Assembly (NCBI RefSeq): GCF_900478135.1 | Contig: NZ_LS483470.1 | Location: forward strand, 1,484,501-1,548,500 | DNA: 64,000 nucleotides | DNA from: Leminorella richardii | GTDB lineage: Bacteria > Pseudomonadota > Gammaproteobacteria > Enterobacterales > Enterobacteriaceae | Direction: 5' to 3' | Translations under genes and position numbers: made by a program | The notes under the pieces: generated by a model | Seen by the model: only the letters and a program-made list of their open reading frames with translations | Told to the model about the DNA's origin: nothing | The model's database searches: none | Part shown: positions 17,932-26,030 of the stretch, in pieces | How the letters are laid out: each line of letters opens with the position of its first letter | How positions within the stretch are numbered: the stretch's first letter is position 1

Positions 17932-20556
17932 ATGACGCAGAAGCCTCAGGCGAAGTATCGCCACGACTACAGTAAACCGGACTTCACCATTACCGATGTG
18001 ACTCTGGATGTTGAACTGGCGCCCGCCGTGACGCGGGTGAACGCAGTGAGTCAGATTGTACGACAGGGGGCGGCACAGGCGCCGCTGGTGCTTGACGGTG
18101 AGAACCTGACGCTGGTTTCTATTCATATTGACGGCAGCCCTTGGCATGATTACGAGCAGCGCGAAGGCGAGCTGGTGCTCAACAACGTTCCCGATCGGTT
18201 TACGCTACACGTTGTGAACGACATTCACCCTGCGGAAAATAGCGCGCTGGAAGGTCTGTACGTTTCCGGTGAAGCCCTTTGCACACAGTGCGAAGCCGAA
18301 GGCTTTCGCCATATAACCTATTATCTCGACCGGCCTGACGTGCTGGCTCGTTTTACTACACGGATTACGGCGAACAAGAAAGCCTATCCTTATCTGCTGT
18401 CTAACGGAAACCGCATCGCTCAGGGCGAACTGGAAGACGGCCGTCACTGGGTTGAGTGGCAGGATCCGTTTCCAAAGCCCTGTTATCTGTTTGCGCTGGT
18501 GGCTGGCGACTTTGACGTATTAAAGGACAGCTTTACCACCCGTTCTGGGCGTGAAGTTGCGCTGGAGCTGTTTGTCGATCGCGGCAATCTGGATCGCGCA
18601 GACTGGGCGATGATCTCGTTGAAAAACGCCATGCGCTGGGATGAAACTCGTTTCGGACTAGAGTACGATCTGGATATCTACATGATCGTCGCCGTCGACT
18701 TCTTCAATATGGGGGCGATGGAGAATAAAGGGCTGAACGTCTTTAACTCCAAGTATGTGCTGGCTAAGGCAGAAACGGCGACGGACAAAGACTATCTCAA
18801 CATTGAGTCCGTTATTGGTCACGAATACTTCCACAACTGGACCGGCAATCGCGTGACCTGCCGCGACTGGTTCCAGCTTAGCCTGAAAGAAGGGCTGACG
18901 GTATTCCGCGATCAGGAGTTCAGCTCCGATCTGGGTTCCCGAGCGGTGAACCGGATTGACTCTGTGCGGGTTATGCGCAGCGCGCAGTTTGCCGAAGATG
19001 CAAGCCCGATGGCTCATCCGATCCGCCCTGAAAAAGTGATCGAGATGAACAACTTCTACACGCTGACGGTGTATGAAAAGGGAGCGGAAGTGATCCGCAT
19101 GATGCATACACTGCTGGGAGAAGAAAACTTTCAGGCGGGTATGCGGCGCTATTTTGATCTGCACGACGGATCGGCGGCGACCTGTGACGACTTCGTTGAA
19201 GCGATGGAAACTGCATCCGGTATCGATCTTACACAGTTTCGCCGCTGGTACAGTCAGTCCGGTACGCCGCGCCTGACGGTGCGTGACAGCTATGACGAGG
19301 CAACGAAACAGTACCGCCTAACCGTCAGCCAGATGACTCCGCCAACGCAGGATCAGGCAGACAAGCTGCCGTTACATATTCCACTGGACGTCGAACTTTA
19401 CGATCCAGAAGGGCGGGTTATTCCTCTGTTGATCGGCGACAAGCGCGTTTCTTCCGTGCTGAACGTGACGCAGGAAAGCGAGACGTTCACGTTTGACAGC
19501 GTGCCTCAGCGCCCGATTATTTCTTTACTGCGCGATTTCTCTGCGCCGGTGAAGCTTGATTATCCTTACACAGACGCACAGCTGGCTTTTCTGATGCAGC
19601 ACGCGACCAGCGAATTCTCACGCTGGGATGCGGCACAAACGCTATTGATAAAGCACATTCAGCAAAACGTTCAGCGAGTGCAGCGCGGTGAGGCGTTCAC
19701 TTTGCCCGATGAGGTTGTCGATGCTTTCCGCGGCGTGCTGCTTAGTGAAACGCTGGATCCAGCCCTTGCGGCGCAGATCCTGACCCTGCCATCGGAAAAT
19801 GAGATAGCGGAGTCGTTCGACGTTATCGATCCCGATGCGATCCACCATGTGCGCGATGAAACGATCGCCCGTTTTGCACAGGATATGGAGGCGGAGTGGC
19901 TGGCGGTTTATCTGGCAAACGAAACGGGTGAGTACCGTATTGAACACGGAGATATCGCTAAGCGGGCGTTGAGAAACGTGTGCCTCAGCTATCTGGCGTT
20001 TGTTGACGATCGCGAGTTTGCGGACGGCCTGGCGCGTCGTCAGTATGAGCAGGCAAACAGCATGACGGACTCGCTGGCGGCGCTGTCTGCGGCGATCTCG
20101 GCTGGGTTACCGAGCAGCGCAGCCATGATGGATGCGTTTGATGAGCGCTGGCATCAGGACGGACTGGTTATGGATAAGTGGTTTATTCTACAGGCCTCTA
20201 GCCCTGAAGAGGGGGTACTCCAGCGCGTGAAGGCGTTGATGAACCATCGCTCTTTTAGCATGAATAACCCTAACCGCATTCGCTCCCTGATTGGTGCTTT
20301 TGCGTCGGCGAACCCGTCGGCGTTCCACGCGAAAGACGGATCCGGCTATGACTTTTTAACTGACGTTTTAGTGGATCTTAACAGCCGTAACCCACAGGTT
20401 GCCGCGCGGCTTATTGAGCCGATGATCCGACTGGGACGCTATGATGCTAAGCGTCAGGACTTGATGCGCCAGGCCCTAGAACGCCTTAAGAGTATTGAAA
20501 ACCTGTCAGGCGATCTGTTTGAGAAGATAGAAAAAGCCTTGGGAACAGCTTCATAA
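17932..20556 (+). CDS. pepN: PepN, aminopeptidase N (M1 family)
   Basis: This cytosolic zinc aminopeptidase is a major enzyme of peptide turnover. At 874 aa it is close to the E. coli enzyme (870). The substrate N-terminus recognition motif GAMEN is at residues 261-265. The zinc site HEYFH is at 297-301, with the third ligand Glu about residue 320 in LKEGLTVFRD, the same numbering as E. coli. The C-terminal helical domain (about residues 550-874) is complete. The ribosome-binding site is weak. A strong terminator follows. Confidence 0.97.
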   Translation: MTQKPQAKYRHDYSKPDFTITDVTLDVELAPAVTRVNAVSQIVRQGAAQAPLVLDGENLTLVSIHIDGSPWHDYEQREGELVLNNVPDRFTLHVVNDIHPAENSALEGLYVSGEALCTQCEAEGFRHITYYLDRPDVLARFTTRITANKKAYPYLLSNGNRIAQGELEDGRHWVEWQDPFPKPCYLFALVAGDFDVLKDSFTTRSGREVALELFVDRGNLDRADWAMISLKNAMRWDETRFGLEYDLDIYMIVAVDFFNMGAMENKGLNVFNSKYVLAKAETATDKDYLNIESVIGHEYFHNWTGNRVTCRDWFQLSLKEGLTVFRDQEFSSDLGSRAVNRIDSVRVMRSAQFAEDASPMAHPIRPEKVIEMNNFYTLTVYEKGAEVIRMMHTLLGEENFQAGMRRYFDLHDGSAATCDDFVEAMETASGIDLTQFRRWYSQSGTPRLTVRDSYDEATKQYRLTVSQMTPPTQDQADKLPLHIPLDVELYDPEGRVIPLLIGDKRVSSVLNVTQESETFTFDSVPQRPIISLLRDFSAPVKLDYPYTDAQLAFLMQHATSEFSRWDAAQTLLIKHIQQNVQRVQRGEAFTLPDEVVDAFRGVLLSETLDPALAAQILTLPSENEIAESFDVIDPDAIHHVRDETIARFAQDMEAEWLAVYLANETGEYRIEHGDIAKRALRNVCLSYLAFVDDREFADGLARRQYEQANSMTDSLAALSAAISAGLPSSAAMMDAFDERWHQDGLVMDKWFILQASSPEEGVLQRVKALMNHRSFSMNNPNRIRSLIGAFASANPSAFHAKDGSGYDFLTDVLVDLNSRNPQVAARLIEPMIRLGRYDAKRQDLMRQALERLKSIENLSGDLFEKIEKALGTAS

Positions 20557-20584
20557 GGCGCTGATTCAATCAGGATCCATGAGG

Positions 20585-20617
20585 ATAAGGCCGGCGTTTA
20601 CGTCGGCCTTATTATTT
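20585..20617 (+). terminator. Intrinsic terminator of pepN
   Basis: ATAAGGCCG and CGGCCTTAT form a 9-bp stem that extends inward by about three more pairs, followed by TATTATTT. Confidence 0.8.
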
Positions 20618-20667
20618 AACACACGTTATTTTAAGGAGTAATGATTTATTTTTATCGAAGAATACTG

Positions 20668-20703
20668 AATAATGTGGCTCCGGTTAACCACCGGATTAAG
20701 GAG
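20668..20703 (+). promoter_or_regulatory. pyrD promoter -10 and leader hairpin over the ribosome-binding site
   Basis: AATAAT at 20668-20673 could be a -10 element. About 5-8 bases later is the pyrimidine-rich candidate start CTCC (20678-20681). CTCC can pair with GGAG of the Shine-Dalgarno (20700-20703), and TTAA at 20684-20687 with TTAA at 20696-20699. A competing CCGGT/ACCGG stem (20680-20684 with 20690-20694) also exists. In E. coli pyrD is controlled by start-site switching that includes or omits such a hairpin; the same logic here is inferred. Confidence 0.5.
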
Positions 20704-20708
20704 AACGT

Positions 20709-21719
20709 ATGTTTTACCCTGTTATCAGGAAAGCGCTATTCCAGCTCGATCCTGAGCACGCCCACGAATTCACGTTTCGCCATCTGCGCCGTATTAGCGG
20801 CACGCCTCTTCAACACTTCATTCATCAAAACGTTCCCGATCGACCCGTAACCTGTATGGGGCTGACATTTAAAAATCCGCTAGGCTTAGCCGCCGGTCTT
20901 GATAAAGACGGAGAGTGTATTGACGCATTAGGCGCTATGGGATTTGGGGCGATCGAAGTGGGGACTGTCACGCCAAAACCCCAGCCGGGAAACGACAGGC
21001 CAAGGCTATTTAGGATCGTCTCCGCTGAGGGGCTGATCAACCGAATGGGCTTCAATAATCTTGGCGTAGACAACCTGGTTGAAAATATAAAGAAGACACG
21101 CTTTCAAGGTATTATTGGGGTCAATATAGGGAAGAATAAGCTGACACCGGTAGAGCAGGGAAAGGACGACTATTTGATTTGTATGGATAAAGTCTATTCT
21201 CATGCAGGGTACATTGCTATCAATATATCTTCTCCCAACACGCCAGGATTGAGAACATTACAATATGGCGATGCGCTAGACGATCTATTAAAAGCGATCA
21301 AGCTGAAGCAAAATGAATTAAACATTAAGCATAATAAATATGTTCCGATCGCTGTGAAGATCGCGCCGGATCTTTCTGAAGAGGAACTGATCCAAATAGC
21401 GGACAGTTTAGTCAGACATAATATTGACGGCGTTATTGCAACAAATACGACGTTGGATCGTGGATCTATTATTGGACTCAAGAACAGCGAGCAGTCTGGC
21501 GGATTAAGCGGTAGGCCTCTTCGGGATAAAAGCACTGCGGTTATTACGCGTTTAGCTTCTGAGCTTAACGGTCAATTGCCTATTATTGGCGTAGGGGGTA
21601 TTGATTCCGTGGATACCGCTAAAGAGAAATTAGCCGCAGGGGCGACACTACTTCAAATCTATTCTGGATTTATTTTTAAAGGACCGGGATTAGTAAAAGA
21701 AATTGTGACCGGCCTTTAA
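20709..21719 (+). CDS. pyrD: PyrD, dihydroorotate dehydrogenase (class 2)
   Basis: PyrD oxidises dihydroorotate to orotate with FMN and quinone at the inner membrane, the fourth step of pyrimidine synthesis. The product has 336 residues, identical in length to E. coli, starting MFYPVIRKALFQLDPEHAHEF with the membrane-associated N-terminal helices. The FMN-barrel motifs GLAAGLDKDGECIDALGAMG, NISSPNTPGLRTLQ and GVGGIDSVDTAKEKL are present. AAGGAG lies 5 bases before the ATG. From about 21,050 the GC content drops to roughly 40%, against about 53% in the first third and in pepN, suggesting the gene is a mosaic. Confidence 0.96.
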   Translation: MFYPVIRKALFQLDPEHAHEFTFRHLRRISGTPLQHFIHQNVPDRPVTCMGLTFKNPLGLAAGLDKDGECIDALGAMGFGAIEVGTVTPKPQPGNDRPRLFRIVSAEGLINRMGFNNLGVDNLVENIKKTRFQGIIGVNIGKNKLTPVEQGKDDYLICMDKVYSHAGYIAINISSPNTPGLRTLQYGDALDDLLKAIKLKQNELNIKHNKYVPIAVKIAPDLSEEELIQIADSLVRHNIDGVIATNTTLDRGSIIGLKNSEQSGGLSGRPLRDKSTAVITRLASELNGQLPIIGVGGIDSVDTAKEKLAAGATLLQIYSGFIFKGPGLVKEIVTGL

Positions 21720-21736
21720 ATTATTTCTTATTAATA

Positions 21737-21770
21737 AGCAATCGGGGGTTTATTTTTTCCTCCGGTTGCT
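21737..21770 (+). terminator. Probable terminator of pyrD
   Basis: AGCAATCGGGGG and CCTCCGGTTGCT form a 12-bp stem with two G-T pairs around a T-rich 10-base loop. The following sequence CTATATTTAAAA is only partly uridine-rich. Confidence 0.6.
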
Positions 21771-21908
21771 CTATATTTAAAATGTTTACCCTCGAATGAA
21801 ATTATCGTGAGATATAAACGGCATTTTTTCACTGAATGTTTATTTACTATTTTATTATTTAACGTGAAAAAATGAATGGCGTTTGTCGTAAAGTTTAAGG
21901 AAAAGGCA

Positions 21909-22454
21909 ATGAGGATTAAGCCAGACGATAGCTGGCGCTGGTATTTTGACAGTGAACACGATCGACTTATGTTGGATTTGTCCAACGATATGGTCTTTCG
22001 CTCGCGTTTCGCTGGCAAAACGTTGACGCCTGATGCGTTTACCGAATCCGCATTCTGCGTTGATGACGCAGCGCTGTTTTTTGAACTGGAAGAGCGCTGC
22101 CGCAGCCTGTCTCTCACCCATGAGCAGCGCGCGGAGTTAACCCTGAATGCGTTAGCTGCACATCGCTTTCTAAAGCCGCTGATGCCAAAAAGCTGGTATT
22201 TCGAACAGCAGGCGTTTGAGGTCAATCCGGTTCGCTGTGACATCATCGCTGTCTCTATGATTGAAAGTGGTCAGCACGCGCTGCTGGTTGTGGTGGACGT
22301 AGGCGAAAACGCCAGTCTGTGTCTGGTCGCTCAACCGTCAATGACGATAGCGGGCAAGTGCCTACAGCTGGGGGATGCCATTAAGGTGATGCACGACAGG
22401 ATGATAAGCGTGCGGTTTGAAGAGGCCTATGTGCCTTTTGCTCAAGTAGGTTAA
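21909..22454 (+). CDS. zapC: ZapC, FtsZ-ring associated protein
   Basis: ZapC binds FtsZ directly and promotes bundling of protofilaments at the division site. With the start at MRIKPDDSWRWYFDSEHDRL the protein is 181 aa (E. coli 180), and AAGGAAAAGG lies immediately upstream. An in-frame start 11 codons earlier is not conserved. Family stretches FRSRFAGKTLTPDAF, FCVDDAALFF and LVAQPSMTIAGKCLQLGDAIKVM are clear. It follows pyrD after an AT-rich gap, as in E. coli, and converges with ycbX. Confidence 0.92.
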   Translation: MRIKPDDSWRWYFDSEHDRLMLDLSNDMVFRSRFAGKTLTPDAFTESAFCVDDAALFFELEERCRSLSLTHEQRAELTLNALAAHRFLKPLMPKSWYFEQQAFEVNPVRCDIIAVSMIESGQHALLVVVDVGENASLCLVAQPSMTIAGKCLQLGDAIKVMHDRMISVRFEEAYVPFAQVG

Positions 22455-22486
22455 GCTCGAAGCAGTTAACCTGACTAATATGTAGG

Positions 22487-22507
22487 CGCCCGCGTTCGCG
22501 GGCGTTT
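22487..22507 (+). terminator. Hairpin terminator of zapC
   Basis: CGCCCGC and GCGGGCG form a 7-bp stem around GTTC, followed by TTT only. The U-tract is short, so it may be weak. Confidence 0.55.
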
Positions 22508-22562
22508 CAACGTTATCTCTTTCCCTTTCTATTCTTTTCTCGCTCGCTCATTCGTTCGGTTT

Positions 22563-23666
22563 TCATGCCAGCTCAACGTTGGTTTTTGGCACACAGCTGC
22601 AGGCCAGAACGGAGCCGTCGCGCTTAATAGCTCCTTTTCTTAACGGGCTAACTTCTCCCGCGTTTAGGGTAATACGGCAGCAGCCGCAGATACCGGCCCG
22701 GCAGGAGTAGGGGATCTGGATACCGTTTTGTTCCAGCTGTTCGAGCAGCACCTGCTGGTTATTGCCGATAAACGTATGTTCTCCGTAGCTGATGACAACG
22801 TCTTTTGGGGCGTCATGAGGCTGTTCAACGGCTGAGGCTGCATCTGAGGCGCGATAAACGCGGGGAGGATGCGTTGCCAATACTTCAACGCTGTCGCCTA
22901 GGCGAATCACGCCGTGGTTGCGGGCAATCATATTTTGGCCAAAGTCCACATCGCCGTTTTCCGCCGTTCTGAACTGACGGAGCGTGTGCAGGGGCTCCTC
23001 TTGTGGGTGTTTACGGCCGCTCTGAGTATTGACCGTGGTTAAAATGCACCGACTACAGGGTTTGACAAGATCGAAAATGACTTCGCCGATGCGGATCGTC
23101 TGCCACTGGTCTTCGGCAAAGGGCGCGGCGTCACGCACAATAAGATTAGGTCTGAACTGCTCAATGGTTAAGCTGGCCGGGCAGCGGGACTGTAGAGACT
23201 GAAAGGAGGCCTCGTTAATGAGCAGATAGGGGAAACCGTCGGCGAATCCCAGAGGAACTTCGGGGCGGTTTTTTACCCGACGGGTTAATTCTGGACCAAC
23301 CCAGCGCAGCTGGACATCACGTTTTAAGTAGCCGCTGAGCCATTGGTTGATGCCTTCGGGTGCAATATGGGCTGTAAAGTGGTTTCCCCAAACCTCCGTC
23401 GGCAGGCTGTCGGAAGAGAAATCGCTGAAAGAAACGGTTCTGCTTTGCCCATCCGGTGCGGTAAGGGACACGCCGTTAATCAGTAGAGCAGGCGTAAAGC
23501 AGACCAGTGCCGGGTACTGCCTAGCGGTAATAAAAGTGCCTGAAGGATCGGTGATCATAAAGATGCGATCGAAAGCCAGCCCGCCGTCCAGAACCTGAGC
23601 GTGGGAGAGCTCAAGGCCTCTCATTGACTTAACGGGATGCACATACAGGCGAGATAGAGTAACCAC
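22563..23666 (-). CDS. ycbX: YcbX, MOSC-domain and 2Fe-2S protein
   Basis: The product is 367 aa (E. coli 369). An N-terminal MOSC beta-barrel domain (about residues 1-265) binds molybdenum cofactor; its FDLVKPCSRCILTTVN motif is present. The C-terminal ferredoxin-like 2Fe-2S domain has YSCRAGICGCCRITLNAG and a last Cys in LACSCVP. In E. coli YcbX reduces N-hydroxylated base analogues such as 6-hydroxylaminopurine, working with CysJ. It converges on zapC and is divergent from rlmKL. Confidence 0.94.
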   Translation of the reverse strand: MVTLSRLYVHPVKSMRGLELSHAQVLDGGLAFDRIFMITDPSGTFITARQYPALVCFTPALLINGVSLTAPDGQSRTVSFSDFSSDSLPTEVWGNHFTAHIAPEGINQWLSGYLKRDVQLRWVGPELTRRVKNRPEVPLGFADGFPYLLINEASFQSLQSRCPASLTIEQFRPNLIVRDAAPFAEDQWQTIRIGEVIFDLVKPCSRCILTTVNTQSGRKHPQEEPLHTLRQFRTAENGDVDFGQNMIARNHGVIRLGDSVEVLATHPPRVYRASDAASAVEQPHDAPKDVVISYGEHTFIGNNQQVLLEQLEQNGIQIPYSCRAGICGCCRITLNAGEVSPLRKGAIKRDGSVLACSCVPKTNVELA

Positions 23667-23807
23667 GCATAAACTCCGTATCGATAGGGCGTCTCAGGCT
23701 GCTGTTGAAGGGGGCCTGACACGCAGAAGCGTAACCTCACACATTTCGGCCTGAACTGAATGGCTTAAACCGAAGAGCGGATGAAATAATAAATAGCAGG
23801 TAACTTT

Positions 23808-23835
23808 ATGACAAAGAGGGCGGATTGGCTATAAT
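23808..23835 (+). promoter_or_regulatory. Predicted sigma-70 promoter of rlmKL-uup
   Basis: ATGACA (23808-23813) and a perfect TATAAT (23830-23835) are separated by 16 bases and lie 32 bases before the rlmKL start. Confidence 0.7.
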
Positions 23836-23867
23836 GCATCCCTTATTTTTATTTGTGGTGCATGGTT

Positions 23868-26027
23868 ATGATCTCTTTGTTTGCCAGTACGGCTCGCGGC
23901 CTGGAAGAACTGTTAAAAACCGAACTGGAAGCGTTGGGAGCAGACGCCTGTAAAGTTGTTCAGGGCGGTGTACATTTTGCTGGCGATAAACGCCTGATGT
24001 ATCGCTCGCTGCTCTGGAGTCGCCTAGCCTCACGCATACTGATGCCGATGGGGGAGTTCCGCGTTTATAGCGACATGGACCTCTATCTTGGCATTAACGC
24101 GGTGGACTGGCCGTCGCTGTTCAGTGTGAAAGAGACTTTTGCCGTTCATTTCACCGGCACCAACGATGAGATTCGCAATAGTCAGTACGGCGCGCTGAAG
24201 GTTAAGGACGCCGTTGTTGACAGCTTTATGCGAAAGATAAAACAGCGCCCAGACGTGGCGAAACAGCAGCCCGATATCCGCATCAACGTTTTCTTACAAA
24301 AAGAGAAGGCCAGTGTAGCTCTTGATTTGAGCGGGAGTTCCCTGCATCAGCGAGGCTATCGGGATGCCGCCGGGCAGGCTCCGCTAAAGGAAAATCTGGC
24401 TGCGGCTATTGTGATGCGTTCTGGCTGGCAGGCCGATACGCCGATGGTTGATCCCATGTGTGGTTCAGGAACACTGCTGATTGAAGCGGCAATGATGGCG
24501 GCGGACGTTGCGCCAGGGTTACACCGCAACGCCTGGGGCTTTGAAGCCTGGAGCGGCCACGACGATGAGCTGTGGCAAGAATTGCTAAAAGAGGCTCAGG
24601 TGCGTGCTAGCCGGGGCGTCAATAAAACCACATCACGTTTTTACGGTTACGACGTCGATCGGCGCGTAGTTGAGATTGCCAAGCTGAATGCCCGCCGAGC
24701 CAGCGTTGGCAGTCTTATTCACTTTGCCTCTCAGGACATTACCCAGCTCGTTAATCCGCTGCCGAGCGGCCCGGTTGGCACTGTTCTAAGCAACCCTCCT
24801 TACGGAGAGCGCTTAGAGAGCGAGCCTGCGCTTATCGCGCTGCATACGGCACTGGGGCAAATCATGAAGCGCAGCTTTGGCGGCTGGAACCTTTCACTGT
24901 TTAGCGCTTCACCGGAACTGCTAAGCTGCCTGCAGCTTCGTTCCGATCGGCAGTTTAAGGCCAAGAACGGCCCGCTGGAGTGCGTACAGAAAAACTATCG
25001 GCTGGCGGAGAGCGCAGGGCGCGAGAAGAGTGACGGCAATGGCGCGCAAAATCACAAAGTCGAGACGCCCTCACCGCTGGCGGAAGACTTTGCCAACCGC
25101 CTGCGGAAAAACGTAAAGCGTCTTGAAAAATGGGTCAAGCAGGAAGGCCTAGAGTGTTACCGGCTGTATGACGCCGATCTGCCTGAATACAACCTGGCAC
25201 TAGATCGCTATGGCGATCGCTACGTGCTGCAAGAGTACGCGCCGCCGAAGACTGTCGCGCCAGAAAAGGCGCGTCAGCGCCTGTTTGACGCTATCAATGC
25301 AACTTTGTCAGTGCTACAGCTTCCGGCCGGTGCGCTAGTGTTAAAAGTGCGGGAAAGGCAAAAGGGCAAAAGCCAGTATGAGAAGCTGGCGCAGAAAAAC
25401 GACTTTTTCCAGGTTAAAGAATACGGCGCCAAGCTGTGGGTTAACCTAACGGACTACCTCGATACCGGGCTGTTTCTCGACCACCGGATTGCACGCCGCA
25501 CACTGGGGCAAATGAGTAAAGGGAAAGATTTTCTTAACCTCTTTGCCTACACCGGGTCTGCCAGCGTTCATGCCGGGCTTGGTGGTGCACGAACTACCAC
25601 TACCGTAGATATGTCCAGAACCTACCTTGAATGGGCGGGGCGCAATATGAGCGCCAACGGCCTCACGGGGCGTGCTCATCGCCTGATTCAGGCTGACTGC
25701 TTGGGCTGGATGGAAGAAACTGACGAACAGTTCGACCTTATTTTTATCGATCCGCCGACGTTCTCTAACTCTAAGCGGATGGAGGCCACCTTTGACGTGC
25801 AGCGAGACCACTTGGCTCTGATGCGCAATCTCAAGCGCATGCTGCGCCCCGGGGGCACACTGATGTTCTCTAACAACAAGCGCGGCTTTAAAATGGATCT
25901 TGACGGCATCGCCAAGCTGGGGCTTAAAGCGAAAGAGATTTCAGACAAAACCCTGTCTCCTGACTTTGCCCGTAATAAACATATTCACAACTGCTGGCTG
26001 TTGACGCACGTCAGCGAGGATCGTTAA
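23868..26027 (+). CDS. rlmKL: RlmKL, bifunctional 23S rRNA methyltransferase
   Basis: This fused enzyme makes m2G2445 (RlmL half) and m7G2069 (RlmK half) of 23S rRNA. A THUMP domain covers about residues 45-155. The first methylase has DPMCGSGTLLIEAA and SNPPYGERL. The second, after a linker, has DYLDTGLFLDHR and IFIDPPTFSNSKRM. I chose the ATG giving MISLFASTARGLEELLKTEL, matching family proteins; an ATG two codons upstream is possible. A strong promoter lies just upstream and uup follows after 3 bases, so the two are cotranscribed, as in E. coli. Confidence 0.95.
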   Translation: MISLFASTARGLEELLKTELEALGADACKVVQGGVHFAGDKRLMYRSLLWSRLASRILMPMGEFRVYSDMDLYLGINAVDWPSLFSVKETFAVHFTGTNDEIRNSQYGALKVKDAVVDSFMRKIKQRPDVAKQQPDIRINVFLQKEKASVALDLSGSSLHQRGYRDAAGQAPLKENLAAAIVMRSGWQADTPMVDPMCGSGTLLIEAAMMAADVAPGLHRNAWGFEAWSGHDDELWQELLKEAQVRASRGVNKTTSRFYGYDVDRRVVEIAKLNARRASVGSLIHFASQDITQLVNPLPSGPVGTVLSNPPYGERLESEPALIALHTALGQIMKRSFGGWNLSLFSASPELLSCLQLRSDRQFKAKNGPLECVQKNYRLAESAGREKSDGNGAQNHKVETPSPLAEDFANRLRKNVKRLEKWVKQEGLECYRLYDADLPEYNLALDRYGDRYVLQEYAPPKTVAPEKARQRLFDAINATLSVLQLPAGALVLKVRERQKGKSQYEKLAQKNDFFQVKEYGAKLWVNLTDYLDTGLFLDHRIARRTLGQMSKGKDFLNLFAYTGSASVHAGLGGARTTTTVDMSRTYLEWAGRNMSANGLTGRAHRLIQADCLGWMEETDEQFDLIFIDPPTFSNSKRMEATFDVQRDHLALMRNLKRMLRPGGTLMFSNNKRGFKMDLDGIAKLGLKAKEISDKTLSPDFARNKHIHNCWLLTHVSEDR

Positions 26028-26030
26028 TTC

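Noticed and set aside
20641..20850. A 69-codon frame overlapping the start of pyrD
   Set aside because: Although GGAG precedes its ATG, most of it overlaps pyrD in another frame. The candidate pyrD promoter and leader lie inside it, so it is more likely leader sequence.
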